Positions 50,324 through 60,956 of a DNA stretch of 64,000 nucleotides are shown here, piece by piece (the first letter of the stretch is position 1; the number at the start of each line of letters is the position of its first letter). The notes below the pieces were generated by a model. That model saw only the letters and a list, made by a program, of their open reading frames with translations, was not told the DNA's origin and ran no database searches. The stretch covers positions 130,204,703-130,268,702 of the forward strand of contig NC_085137.1 in assembly GCF_035046485.1 (NCBI RefSeq), written 5' to 3'. A program made the position numbers and the translations under genes. This stretch comes from Aedes albopictus (taxonomy: Eukaryota > Arthropoda > Insecta > Diptera > Culicidae).

Positions 50324-50330
50324 AAAAAAA
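50324..50330 (-). terminator. Pol III terminator of tRNA-His
   Basis: Seven consecutive T on the minus strand, 34 bp downstream of the tRNA 3' end. RNA polymerase III stops at runs of four or more T. Confidence 0.7.
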
Positions 50331-50364
50331 TCTCCCCTCCGTGACAATGATCCCGTTGGATCAC

Positions 50365-50436
50365 TGCCGTGACCAGGATTCGAACCTGGGTTACTACGGC
50401 CACAACGTAGGGTCCTAACCACTAGACGATCACGGC
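50365..50436 (-). tRNA. tRNA-His-GTG: tRNA-His (anticodon GTG)
   Basis: This nuclear tRNA carries histidine to the ribosome. On the minus strand it spans 72 nt with a perfect 7-bp acceptor stem GCCGTGA/TCACGGC and discriminator A. The D-arm region TCGTCTAGTGGTTAGGA holds the A box, the anticodon loop is TTGTGGC with GTG, and the T arm contains the B box GGTTCGAATCC. Eukaryotic tRNA-His receives an extra 5' G after transcription, so none need be encoded. There is no intron, and CCA is not encoded, as expected for a eukaryote. Transcription is from internal pol III promoters; a T-run follows. It lies 307 bp from the divergently transcribed tRNA-Val. All arms pair well, so I regard it as a functional gene and not a SINE head. 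Confidence 0.97.
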
Positions 50437-50743
50437 TAATGGGAGAGCTGAAAACCACACCGACAATAAATCAATGCAACAAAAACATTCTTCGATCTGC
50501 TGAAGTGAAACCATAACGCGACAGAGGCAATTTATGCCTTTCACCACCGCATGGTGCACTTACAACCGAGCTGAATCGACGTTTTCTGTCGAAACTGTAC
50601 CAGCCGGCACAACCAACCGCAGAAACCAACGAAAAGAGTCGAATTGCATAACATGGGCCATAGGCTTCGGAACGAGTTCGGTGCGGTTGAAATATACTGC
50701 AGGCAGTTCACTCCATAGCGTAGCAAAGTTTATTGATCACCAA

Positions 50744-50816
50744 GTTTCCGTGGTGTAGTGGTTATCACATCCGCCTAACACGCGGAAGGCCCCCGGTTCG
50801 ATCCCGGGCGGAAACA
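50744..50816 (+). tRNA. tRNA-Val-AAC: tRNA-Val (anticodon AAC)
   Basis: This nuclear tRNA decodes valine GUU/GUC codons, with A34 normally converted to inosine. It is 73 nt. The acceptor stem GTTTCCG/CGGAAAC pairs fully and is followed by discriminator A. The A-box region is TGGTGTAGTGG, the anticodon stem-loop CCGCC-TAACA-CGCGG places AAC at 50777-50779, and the T stem CCCGG/CCGGG surrounds the B box GGTTCGATCC. No intron and no encoded CCA. A run of seven T begins 7 nt downstream. It forms a head-to-head pair with tRNA-His. Confidence 0.98.
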
Positions 50817-50822
50817 TGTAAC

Positions 50823-50829
50823 TTTTTTT
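50823..50829 (+). terminator. Pol III terminator of tRNA-Val
   Basis: Seven T directly downstream of the tRNA-Val 3' end, the usual pol III stop. Confidence 0.85.
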
Positions 50830-51758
50830 CGCTCGATTAGGAGATAATTTATTGCAAACACAAAATAGTATCATTCTACCAATTCTAAACTTTCTGACAA
50901 AGAACCAACATCCTACTTGTAATCCCCACGGATGATGGTGACATGGAAACTTTCAACTTCGACAACTTGACGACGAGAAACCAAAGACGTCAACCTCTTT
51001 TGAAACCGTTTTCGTTTCAAAAGTCGATCTATTTACCTTACCTACATATCTACCAAGCGCATACAGGCAGAGAATGAGTGAACGAGCTTTGGCAAACAAC
51101 GCATCGACACTCGACAGACCAACCATTCATCTCTATCGAGTGAGACGACGACGGGGATGATGGTTTGATTTTCCTCATTCTCACCGTGCTCACATCAACT
51201 GTCGGCAGGAGCTTTTTGCTCATAAATTATGCATTATGTTTCTCTCCGATGGCTCGGTTTCGTTATGGTAGGTACTTGGGTATACCTCTACATGCTTTCT
51301 TCATAGTTTGTATTCCAGCCAACAGCATCGAGAAGTGTGCAATAGAAGGTTTTCATACGTCAGTGGCGCTTTTCATCCTTTGAATATTCTTCGATTGTAT
51401 GGGGAAAAGATAGTAAAATAGCCAGTTCTAGGATTCCCTTTTTTTTATTCCTCACCGGCCCGCTGTTGGGGAAATTAAGCCACTGCGTCCAATAAGCTGA
51501 ACTTTTGTGGCACATCCCAAGGGCGCAGCCAGTTTTTTGGTCAGGGGGGGCAATCACCCTTAGCAAATTTGTACCTACTAGCTTTTATTAGTAAACGCAA
51601 AACGATGAAATTGACCCTTCGACAGTCATGCTGATTTATTTTGTACAATACGGTGAGAAAGCTCGCCTGATCTACACAAATCAACGTGGTGCTGGTAGCG
51701 GTGACCAACTTCTGGATGATTAAGGATTTTTATTTACTTCGTGCATTATTTTGCAATG
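50830..51758. other. Single-copy stretch after tRNA-Val
   Basis: More balanced base composition, with no frame over 75 codons and no recognised product. Near 51685-51712 lies a fragment related to the TTAA MITE at 13816 ('cgtggtgctggtagcgg'). Confidence 0.5.
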
Positions 51759-51773
51759 ACTTTTTTTGTTGAT

Positions 51774-51956
51774 TTTTTTTTTTTTTGTCTGTATTAACGA
51801 GTTTTTTTAACCCTAGGCTAGTTCATCTCGGGACCCACGTTTAACTTCCCTTCCGAAGGAAGAACCCAGTTTTTGTGAGTATGTCGGGAGTGGGATTCGA
51901 TCCCAGGTCCTCGGCGTGATAGTCAAGTGTTCTAACCACCACACCAGGTCCGCTCC
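51774..51956 (-). mobile_element. Feilai SINE, complete
   Basis: The minus strand reads GGAGCGGACCTGGTGTGGTG (tRNA-like A-box region), then B box GGGATCGAATCCC, the Feilai body with 'cttccttcggaagggaag' and 'cccgagatgaactagcc', and a poly-A tail. Flanking direct repeats 'actttttttgttgat' (51759-51773) and 'acttttttgttgat' (51957-51970) are the target duplication. Feilai is the well-known tRNA-related SINE of Aedes aegypti, and this copy is the main taxonomic clue in the window. Confidence 0.93.
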
Positions 51957-52079
51957 ACTTTTTTGTTGATGTCTACAAAACATGAATGAGAAATTATAGC
52001 AGAACTCTTTTGGGAATTTTTCGAATGCTTTTGAGGACTAACCTGGAATTTCCTGGTTCCTGTATGCGTCCTTTTTAAA

Positions 52080-55000
52080 TTATCTGCCAGCGAATAGTAA
52101 CTGGAGGAATTTCTCCTGAAATTCTTTATGTATTTAAAAAAAAATCATCAGGTAATCCTGGAGAAGTTCTTGGGAACATACATTCCTGAAAAGATGATTG
52201 ATGGATTTCTGGAATATCCGAAGGAACTCCTGAATAAATATTTGAAGAGAACCTGAGATTAATTTCCCTTGAGGAATTCCTGTACCAATCCCTGGAAGAA
52301 TCCCCGGAGCAATCCCTAGAAGACTTCCTGGATAAATCCCTGAAGAAATAACTGGATGAATCCCTGGAGCAATTCCTACAGGAATGCCTGGCGAAAGCTC
52401 TGTAGAATCCCTGGAGGAATTCTGGGAGAAGTCCCTGGAAGAATTTCTGAAAGTATATCTGGAGGAATTCCTAGATAAATTATGGGAGGAATACCTAGAG
52501 AAATTTCTGAAGAAATCTCATGAGGAAATCCTTGATAAATTTTTAGAGGATTCCTAGGAGAAAATTCCGGAAAAATTCCTGCAGGAATTCTGGGAGGAAT
52601 CCCTAGAAAAAAATCCGAAGAAATCTCTTGTGGAATTCCTAGAGGAAATCTTAGAGAAATTTCTGGATGAATTTTTAGGAGAAACCCCTGAATCAATTTC
52701 TGGGAAAAGCTCTAGAGAGAATCCTGGAGGAATGCCTGGAGAAACTTCTGAACGAATTCCTGGCATAATACCTGGAGAAATTCTTAGATGAATTCTTGAA
52801 GCAATCCCTGGAAGAACTTCTGGAGAAATTCTTGGTGAAATCTCCAGAGGAATTCTGGGAGGAATTGCTGGAGAATTTTCTGAAAAAAAAAACCCTATCG
52901 AAATTCCAGAAAAATTTCCTGGAACAACCCTCTGAGGCATTTCTGGAGGATTCCCTGGTGGATTCTCTGGGAATATTCTCGGGAAAGTTCGTGGAGATAT
53001 CCCTGAAGCAATTCCTGGAGGAATCTCTGGAGGAATTCCAAGAGGAATGTCCGGAGGAATCCCTGTAAAATTACTGAAAGTACTCCTGGAGAATTTCCTG
53101 GACGAGTCTCTGAAGAAATCCCTAGAGGATTTCCTAGAGAAATACCTGGAGGAATTGCTTACACAACTTCTGAAGGATGTTCAGGAGCAATTCCGGGAGA
53201 AATTCCTGGAGGAATTTCTGAAGAAATTCCTGGAGGAATTTTCTGAAGAAATTCCTGGGGTATTTCCTTGAGGGATTGATTCCTGTTGAAATTCCTGGAC
53301 AAAATCCTGGAGGAATGCCTGGACGAATTCCTAGAGGAATTCCTGTGGGAATTGCTGGAGGAATCTCTAGAGGAACTCTTGAAAGAATTACTGGATTAGA
53401 AACTCAATTAGAATTCTGGGAGATTTCCATTTCTGTTATTTTTCCATTTCTGAAAAATCCCTAAAATCCTGGTGGAATTTCTAGCGGAATTTCTGAAGAA
53501 ATTCCTGGAGAAATCCTCGAAGGAATCCCTGGGGGAATCCTTGAAGAAATTTGTGGAGAAATCCCTGAAGGAATCTCTGGAGGAACTCCTGGGAGAATAC
53601 CTGGAGAAATCCCTGAAAAATTCCTGTAGGTATCCCTGGAGAATTTCCTGGAAGAATTTCTGAAGAAATCCCTAGAGGACTTCCTGGAGAAATCCTTGGA
53701 GGAATTTTTGGAGGATTTCCTGAAGGAATCTTTAAAGGATTTCCTGGAGGAATCCCTGGAAAAATCCCTGGAAAAAATCGTAGAGAAATCTCTGGAGGAA
53801 CCCCTGAAGCAATTCCTGATGAAATCTCTGAAGAAATTTTTGGAGAAATGCCTGTAGGAATCGCTAGAGGAAACGCCCCAGTCAACCAGTGATAGTATAA
53901 CATGTTGCATAAGATGTTAAAGTGGAGGCGATATGCGTACATTTTACATGCGCCTAAATGGAGGCATGCACGCATACGTCCTCCACTTTATCATCTTATG
54001 AAACATCTTATACGATGACTGGTTGTCTGGGGCTGTAATAATTTCTAAAGGATGTCCAGGACCAATTACTGGAGGATCTCTTGAAGACATTCCTGAGATA
54101 ATTCCTGAAGGAATTCCTGGAGGAGCTCCTGGATAAAATCCTGGAGGAATTCCTAGAGGCATTCCTGTGAGAATTGCTGGAGTAATCCATGATGGAATTC
54201 CTAGTGGAATCTCTAGAGGAATTCTGGGAGATTCATATTTCTATTTCTATTATTTTTCTATTTCTGGGAAAAAATCCCTTGAGAAAATCCTGGAGGAATT
54301 TCTGGAGGAATTCCTCGATAAATCCTCGAATTCCTGGAAAAATCCCTGAGAGAATCCTTGAAGAAATTTGTGAAGAAATCCCTGGTGGAATCTCTAGAGG
54401 AACTCCTGGAGGAATCCCTGAAAAATTCCTGAAGGTATTCCTCCAGGAATTTCCTGGAAGAATTCTTAAAGCAACTTCTGGAGTATTTCCTGTAGAAATC
54501 TTCGAAGGATTTCCTGGAGGAATCACTGTGAAAACCCCTGGAGAAATTCGTGGAGAAATCCCTGAGGCAATTCATGGAGGAATCTCAGGAGAAATTCCTG
54601 GAGAAATGCCTGGAGGAATACCTGAAAAAAAAAATCCGGAGGGAATTCCTGGAAGAATGTCTGAAAAAATCCCCAGAAGATTTTCTGAAAAAATTTCTGG
54701 AGAAATTGTTGATATTATAACTGAAGAATGTCCAGGAGCAATTCCTGGATCCTAGTGAAGTTACTGGAGGAATTCCTGAAGAAATTGTTGGAGTAATTCC
54801 TAGAGAATTTCCTGGAGGAGTTCCTGAAAAAAATCCTGGGTAAAATCCTGGAGGTATGCCTGGAGGAATTCATGGAGATTTTTCTATGGAAATTGCTGAG
54901 CCAATCCTTGAAGGAATTCATGGAGGAATCTCTAGAAGAATTCTTGTAAAAATTACTGGTTGAATTTCTGGGGGAATCTCTAGAGGAACTAAGGTAGAAA

Positions 55001-56410
55001 TTTCTGAAAAAAACCCTCGGGGGAATTTCCAGAGAAATTTCTGGAGACATCCTCGAAGGAGCTTCTGAAGGAATCCCTGAAGGAATCCTTGGAGAAATGT
55101 GTGGAAAAATCCCTGAAGATGTTCCTGGATGAATTTTTAGTGGCATTCCTGGAGGCAAATCTGGAAGAATTCATTGAGGAATTCCTGGAAAAATTCCAGA
55201 AGATATTCCTAGAGAAAATCCTGGAAGAATTGCTGACATAATTTATGATGAAATTCCTAGATTAATTCCTGATGATTTTCCTGGAAGAGTCCCTGAAGAA
55301 ATTCCTGGAGTAATTTCTGGAGGAGTTTCTCGAAAAGACTCTGGAGAAATTCCTGAATGAAATCCTGGAGGAATCCCTGGAAGAATTCCTGAAGCAATCC
55401 CATGAGAAACTCCTGGAAGAACTCTTGGGAAATTCCTGGTAGAATTCCTGGAGGAATCGCTGAAAAAAATCCTGGAGAAATCTCTGCAAGATTCCAAGGA
55501 AGTATCCTTAGAAGAATGCCTAGGAGAATTACTTGTGGAATTCTTGGAGGATTCTCTGCAGTAATTCCTTCAGAAATATTTGGAGGAATTCCTGTAAGAG
55601 CTTCTGGGAAAAAATCCTTGGTGGAATCCCTTGAAGAATTCCTGGATAATTTCTGTAGGAATTCCTGGTGGAATTCTTGGAAGGATCCCGGAAGCAGTCC
55701 AGAAGGAATGCATTGTGGAAACCCTGGAAGATTTCTTGGAATCTCTGAAAAAAATTCATGTATGAATTTTTGGAGGGATCTCTGGAGGATGTCCTAGAGG
55801 TATGCTTTTAGGAATTCCTGACGGAATCTCCACAAGAACTCTTGGAGAAATCTCTAGTGGAATTTCTGGCGGAATTTTTGAAGGAATCTCTAGATTAATT
55901 CCTGGAGGATTTTTTAGAGAAATTCCAGCAGGAATTCATAGTGGAATCCCTGGAATAATTCCTAGAAAAATTCCTGTAGAAATTCGTAGATGAATCTCTT
56001 AAGGAATTCGTAGAGGAATACCAGGAATTATTCCTGAAGAAATCTCAGATGGAATTCTTGGAGAAATTCTGGAAGAATCCTTAGAAGAGTTCCTGAGGAA
56101 ACTCTAGAAGGAATCCCCGAAGCAATTTTAAGTGGAATTTCTAATGGAATTCTGAAGAAATCCCATGAGGAATCCCGGAAGCAATCCCATGAAAAATTCC
56201 TTAGCAAATCCCAGGAAAGCTTTATTTCTCCTGGAAGAATTTCTGTTAAAAAAATATGGAGTAATCCATGTCTGCAATAATTTTTGGACGAATTATTGTT
56301 GGAATCTTTGGATGGACTCCCAAAGAATGTTTTGTACAATGTTTTAAGGAACTCCTGGATTCATTTTTAGCTAATCTCTGGTAAAATTTCCTGTATAAGG
56401 GTTTCTGGAA
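52080..56410. repeat. GGAATTCCTGGA minisatellite block, 4.3 kb
   Basis: The basic unit is GGAATTCC plus a TGGA spacer, whereas the 29.6-35.8 kb array uses AGGA. Units are 10-25% diverged and mixed with 'ggaatccctgg' and 'gaaatttctggag' variants. It is interrupted at 53875-54033 by a MITE, and at 56411 by the retroelement insertion, beyond which it resumes (57572). Stop-poor frames of up to 188 codons on both strands are shadows. Confidence 0.92.
53875..54033. mobile_element. 159-bp palindromic MITE
   Basis: GCCCCAGTCAACCAGTGATA at the left and, inverted on the right, GCCCCAGACAACCAGTCATC continue as ~65-bp inverted repeats through 'cataagatg' and 'aaagtggagg'. The loop is ~30 bp. It is inserted in the minisatellite; the flanking duplication is unclear. 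Confidence 0.85.
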
Positions 56411-56431
56411 AATATACTTGCTGAAATAAAC

Positions 56432-56484
56432 CCGTAACGTGGGTAGATCACCTTGGAATGGTGCGTTACGGCGTAAGATCTACC
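56432..56484 (+). other. Nested pseudoknot-capable 5' leader
   Basis: Complementary segments occur in interlocking order: CCGTAACG (56432-56439), GGTAGATC (56442-56449), ACC (56450-56452), GGT (56460-56462), CGTTACGG (56464-56471), GATCTACC (56477-56484). The first pairs with the fifth, the second with the sixth and the third with the fourth. The second copy (near 41255-41308, minus) keeps every helix, with one G-U in each long helix. The topology equals that of HDV-like ribozymes, but the catalytic cytosine is not conserved between copies and the first helix does not start with G. Confidence 0.45.
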
Positions 56485-56746
56485 ATACTATACCAAATTT
56501 AAATCTTGCTATTTTCCAGTCTGGTTAATTTAAATGCAGGATCAAGATTTGGTTTACTTTTTTTTACTGTTTTTTTTTTGTTTATTAATTGTTTTCTATT
56601 CTATTTTTGTAATTTGTTTTCTACTGCTAATATACCGTTTGTTTCAGAGGAATGCAGGTAAAGATGTCCTATGTGTAAATAACACAATTTACAAAAAATA
56701 TAACTGTTGTGAACTTATCACCATTTAATACTATTTTCTATTTTAG
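56473..56746 (+). other. Predicted two introns around a 10-nt microexon (copy 1)
   Basis: Intron 1 is 56473-56647 (GTAAGA...'ctgctaat'...TTTCAG), the microexon is 56648-56657 (AGGAATGCAG), and intron 2 is 56658-56746 (GTAAAG...TTTTAG). Translating from the ATG at 56458-56460 across the joins gives MVRYGRNADLQ and stops after 22 codons. The second copy gives MVRCGQDSDYQ with identical phase. No transcript evidence is available here. Confidence 0.5.
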
Positions 56747-57571
56747 ATTTACAAGCAGCGATCAAAACGACAATGCATCTCTTTTTTTAGAAAGATTAAG
56801 ATTACCGTACGATTCAGTGGCAGGTAGACCACGATGTCCTCGTCGATTTCTTCGAGCCGAGTTTCGTAATTTCGCGTGTTCTGTTTCTTTGAGTACAGTT
56901 TCGCAATTTCACGGGTGTTGATGTGTGTTTCTTCCGTTTCTTATTTTCGCGAACCTCGTTTAACGCAAACTATTTTTGATATAAAAAAAATAACGTCTGG
57001 TAGCCATCCGGTAGTTAAAATACAGTGATCGGGGCGTGAGTGTGGTATCCGGGATCAGCCGTACGACGCCAGCTAGCAGTAGATGCGGTTTTGTTTTCCC
57101 GAATTGATTGTGCGGTGGACATTATTCCCTGACATGTCGCGTATGTGAGGACGTATTCAATTTTTCGCGAGTGCATCGTTCGTAGCAAAACAAGAATCGG
57201 TCTGGTGATTGTAGCAATTTGTTTACCAAAACAAAGCCCCTAACAAATCATCCTTCCCGTATCCAAACTCCTAGTGATTACTCGTAGTAACGCAGAGAAT
57301 TCCTCGGTTATTGGCCTAAGCGAGAATCACGCCATCATTTCCTTCCCTATCCTCAATTGACCTGCATTCGGACGCGGCCGGCGCTGGTATTGCTTTTTAA
57401 AAAAGTATTGGGATGCCAGCATTTACACAATGAGGAGAAGGCTAGTCCCAAGCATTATCTGTTGGTTCTTTGTGTATGTAAATGCAGCTGTCCTTGCAAT
57501 AACAGAGGAGCAACCGCGGGCGGTCAATCATGCTCATGCTCATGCTCATGCTCAATATACTTGCTGAAATA

Positions 57572-58140
57572 CTTCTAATTGTTCCAGACTGAATTATTGA
57601 AGCAATTTCTAGTGGAATTTTTGAATAATTATATGAAGAAATCCCTGAAAAAAATCTCTGAAGGAACACTTGCAAAAAAAAAAACGTAAAAAAAATATCT
57701 GTTGACATTCCTTTGGAAATCCCTGGAGAAGTTCCAGGAGGAATCCTGGAAAAAGCACTGCAGCAACCTCTATAGATATCCCAGGAGAAATTCCCGAAGG
57801 AATGTCTGGTGAAACCCATGAAGGAATTCTTGAGAAATTCTCTGGAGCAATCCATGGTGAAATCAGTGTAGGAAGGATTCTGGAGGAATTCGTCGATGAT
57901 TCTGTTAAAAATTCTGAATTGTGGGAGGTATTCTTGAAGCAATTCTTGGAACAAACCCTGAAACAATCACTGTCGGAACCCTGCAGAATGCCCATGGAGG
58001 AATTCACGAAGGAGAGACTCCTGGAGAAGTCCCTTGAGAAATTTCTGAAAGAAACCCTGGAGAAGTTCCTGAATAAATGTCTTAAGCATTTCTGAAGGTG
58101 TCCTTGAAAGTATTCGTAAAGAAATCCCAGGTGTTTCGCC
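57572..58140. repeat. GGAATTCC-type minisatellite, continuation
   Basis: This is the same block as 52080-56410, resuming after the retroelement: 'ctggaggaattc', 'ttcctggaggaatcc' style units, diverged. Confidence 0.85.
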
Positions 58141-58190
58141 CTTAGCCTGACGTTTGTTTGAATAGAATACTAGTATTCTGATTTATCGAC

Positions 58191-58603
58191 CGTATTCTAT
58201 TAATAACTTGATGATTTTGTGGCTACATCGGTCTTTTTCTACTCATAGTATAAGGGAGTAGAGATCAAAGTGGATAATGAAATGATAAATATGATAGTAT
58301 TCGCTAGGTAGCGAACAAGTGTGAAAATTTTATAAAAGGTGAAATTAGGCAAGTAGGCCATGTATTGAACGAATACATCGAATGCGTGAAACTTCTGCCG
58401 TACGACCTGTGCTTTTAAACAGATCGGCTTGGTTGGTAGTTAATACCACCTTACCAAGACTGGCAAAAGCTACCGATCGATAGAATTTGTGATGAAAACA
58501 GAACAATACATAGGCAGTCGGGTGCCTGGAACTTTTGCCATAGTATAATGAGTAGAAAAAGACCGACATAGCCACAAAATCATCAAGTTATTAATAGAAT
58601 ACG
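58191..58603. mobile_element. Inverted-repeat element, ~413 bp
   Basis: CGTATTCTATTAATAACTTG at 58191 is mirrored by CAAGTTATTAATAGAATACG ending at 58603. The arms extend about 60 bp through 'gatgattttgtggctac' and 'tctttttctactca'. The interior has no coding frame of note. Confidence 0.85.
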
Positions 58604-58783
58604 AGTGAAAATTCGTGTAGCAGTAGCATATAACTGAACTCTACTGTAACAGCAGCATATGGTTCTACAAAGTCCTTCTTTTTCCCTGCCGGAACCGGTT
58701 CCGGCATATCTGGAAAATTTGGCATGCTGTTTTCGTATTCCATGAACCACACAATTTAGCCATTTAACCAGGCTTGTTATTTG

Positions 58784-58992
58784 TGGGCTTCGTGGCCGTG
58801 CGGTTAGCGGCGTCAGTCGTCTAGGCGTTTCGTAAGCCTCGGAGTGCGGGTTCGATTCCCGCTCCAGTCGGGGAAAACTTTTCGTCAAACGGAAAATTCT
58901 CCACTGGGTGTTATATGTGTTGTCCGTTGTCTCGTGTTAGTAATGTTCAGTCTGTGCAGCCTCTGGCTGAAGACGGTGTAGTGCCTTTTTCC
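58784..58992 (+). mobile_element. tRNA-derived SINE with class-II-like head, intact
   Basis: 18-bp direct repeats (58766-58783 'aaccaggcttgttatttg' and 58993-59010 with one difference) flank it. The head has an A box (GTGGCCGTGCGGTTAGCGG), a long variable-arm-like insert and B box GGTTCGATTCC, suggesting descent from a Ser- or Leu-type tRNA. A ~110-bp body follows, with 'cgtcaaacggaaaattctcc' and 'ggctgaagacggtgtagtgc'. A second copy is at 45716-46172. Confidence 0.9.
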
Positions 58993-59666
58993 AACCAAGC
59001 TTGTTATTTGGTAAAATTCTACGATAAGATTGAGTGAAATTCTTTTCTGTTGGTCTCGAGTAAAAAAAGTTTGATAATTGTGAGCATGAGCATGAGCATA
59101 GATGACCGTACTATTCGTAGTTGCTACTCCGTGATTGACCAGAACAATCGAAGTTGCACAAGGAACTAACAGACGGAGCTTGGGAGTAGCTTACCGTCCT
59201 CAATGTGCATCTTCGAGAATTCCAAACTTTATTAGGTCAATAACGGCGCCGGCCACGTCCTTACGGTCATCGAGGAAGGAAAGGAATGTTATTATGACGT
59301 GCGTTGCTTACTAAAGACCGAGATCACCTCTGCGTCTCCACGTCTGTCATGGGAAGGACTTTTTGTTAGTGGGGAGGGGAAAGGGCGCATGATATGAGTT
59401 CACTTTGGTAAGTGGAGTGATTCATGCAACCCTATTAATATCAAACCACTTATTTTCATTTGGACTAAAACAAAACACATGCCGACATCGAAGATGACGA
59501 ACCATTCAGATAGTTTTCGAAGTGCGAAAATTAACGAAAGATAAAATAAAGTGATTTGAACCAACGTGGCTTTGGAACTTGGGCCGACACTTGACGTGAC
59601 GAACATTTCAATGTCTGTTGACTAAAATCGCAAAAAATGTTGTTTGTTGCATCTATCGTATCATAA

Positions 59667-59870
59667 ATCGCCCCGTACGAAGATGAGCAGTCAAATAGAC
59701 GACGACGACGACGACGACGTGCACGCGGACGATCCGAATGAAAACGCGGCCTGTACACTTTGCCACCAAAAACTCACTAAATCACCCCGTACGAAGATGA
59801 GCAGTCAAATAGACGACGACGACGACCGAATGAAAACGCAGCCTGTACACTTTGCCACCAAAAACTCACT
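59667..59870. repeat. Direct duplication with GAC trinucleotide tract
   Basis: 'cgtacgaagatgagcagtca' to 'tttgccaccaaaaactcact' occurs at 59674-59778 and again at 59789-59868, differing in the length of the GAC run (59699-59719 against 59813-59825). The Asp-rich frame across it is not convincing as a gene. Confidence 0.85.
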
Positions 59871-60507
59871 CTTTCAATATTTGTTAGGTAAATACATAAA
59901 AATTAGCATATTTTTATATTATTAGTTCTTAATTATTATGATAGAATGAAACGAGCTCACCGGTATATATACATCTAGGTGTCCAGTGCTTATGTAATGC
60001 AGCATCATCCACTAACTGGCTTTGACTCCGTAATCACTTTACACACGGATACGACGATGTGCACAATCAAATCGATGACGGAGACGACGCGGCTTCCTAA
60101 ATCACACTAAACCGGCTTCACGCGGGTACGACTATGTGCACATTCAAGTCGACGACGACGATGACGCGACGACTGCAATCGGTCACAACACAGGCCAAAC
60201 ATGTCCAATCTGCAGAAGAGAGGCTCTCTTTGGTTTCTCTATCTTTCGTTAATATCTCAGCTGTTTATTTGTATTTTGAGTGCCTCCTTGCATTGAACGA
60301 TGGTCAAAACAATCGTCTTTTGATTTGTACAGCAAAAATAGTTGTAAAGTGTACCATTACATTGCAATAATTGAAAGAGAGAGTAAACAAAGAGAGTCCC
60401 TCAAATGCAGACAGGACCTATTGAAATGTTTGGCCTGAACAAACCACAACACCCTAGAACCCCTTACTTGTCAGCGCACGGATTTTTTTTTTTCTTCCCG
60501 ACCGGCG

Positions 60508-60650
60508 AGCCCGAGCTAACACTTTTCACTGGTGATGCCTCGCCGTAGCATCACCAGCCGGAATGCCGTTTGCGCGCGAATTCGAATCCCACACACTTAT
60601 CGGCACTTTTTTCGCCTCACCGGCGAGCCCGAGCTAACACTTTTCACTCT
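60508..60650. repeat. Duplicated 'cggcgagcccgagctaacac' segment
   Basis: A ~31-bp segment ('ccggcgagcccgagctaaca' + 'cttttcact') occurs near 60502 and 60619, about 117 bp apart. Between them is a 'ggtgatgcct...agcatcacc' hairpin. Confidence 0.8.
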
Positions 60651-60707
60651 CGACATACAAAATAAAACAAAAAGGAACAAACTCACCGGATGATCTCATT
60701 CAGCTGA

Positions 60708-60767
60708 GAAGAGACGAACCAGCCAAGGTCTGAAAGTCTCTTTAATAAAGATACATCAATCAATCAA
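60708..60767 (+). mobile_element. 60-bp truncated retroinsertion with TCAA tail
   Basis: A perfect 12-bp duplication TCATTCAGCTGA (60696-60707, 60768-60779) brackets 60 bp ending 'aataaagatacatcaatcaa'. This is the 3' terminus of a 5'-truncated non-LTR element with a tandem TCAA tail. It is nested inside the 59083-61466 element, so it is younger. Confidence 0.85.
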
Positions 60768-60956
60768 TCATTCAGCTGACTCTTCGTGGTCATCACTGCC
60801 TGCGGGACCAATACGTCCAACCACTACCAGTCGTAAGGAATGTTCACTCGTTCACTTCACTCGCATGGTCCCCCGCCGTCGAACGAAGGACTAATACATA
60901 TATGAAAATTTTAAAAGTGACCAAAACCAATCACGCGCGACTATAACACCATTGCC

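Larger units (their letters stand above)
56429..57553 (+). mobile_element. Non-autonomous retroelement, copy 1, with hexamer tail
   Basis: An 18-bp duplication AATATACTTGCTGAAATA flanks it (56411-56428, 57554-57571). The 5' end is CCCGTAACGTGGG (56431) and the 3' end is four TCATGC-type hexamers (57530-57553). The leader contains a donor GTAAGATC (56473), acceptor TTTCAG, a 10-nt microexon and a second intron. Downstream lies about 600 bp of non-coding or decayed sequence, with a 60-odd-codon frame after exon 3. The 3' ~190 bp resemble the 3' ends of 40550-41310 and 59083-61466. It is probably an internally deleted derivative of a larger non-LTR element. Confidence 0.88.

Noticed and set aside
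58784..58875. Possible tRNA-Ser/Leu gene
   Set aside because: It has A and B boxes, but the acceptor ends do not pair and the sequence continues into a body bounded by 18-bp direct repeats, so it is a SINE.
59644..59925. Asp-rich 93-codon frame with CxxC-like pair
   Set aside because: It is created by a duplicated segment with a GAC trinucleotide tract, and the second repeat shifts frame context. No zinc-binding domain can be completed.
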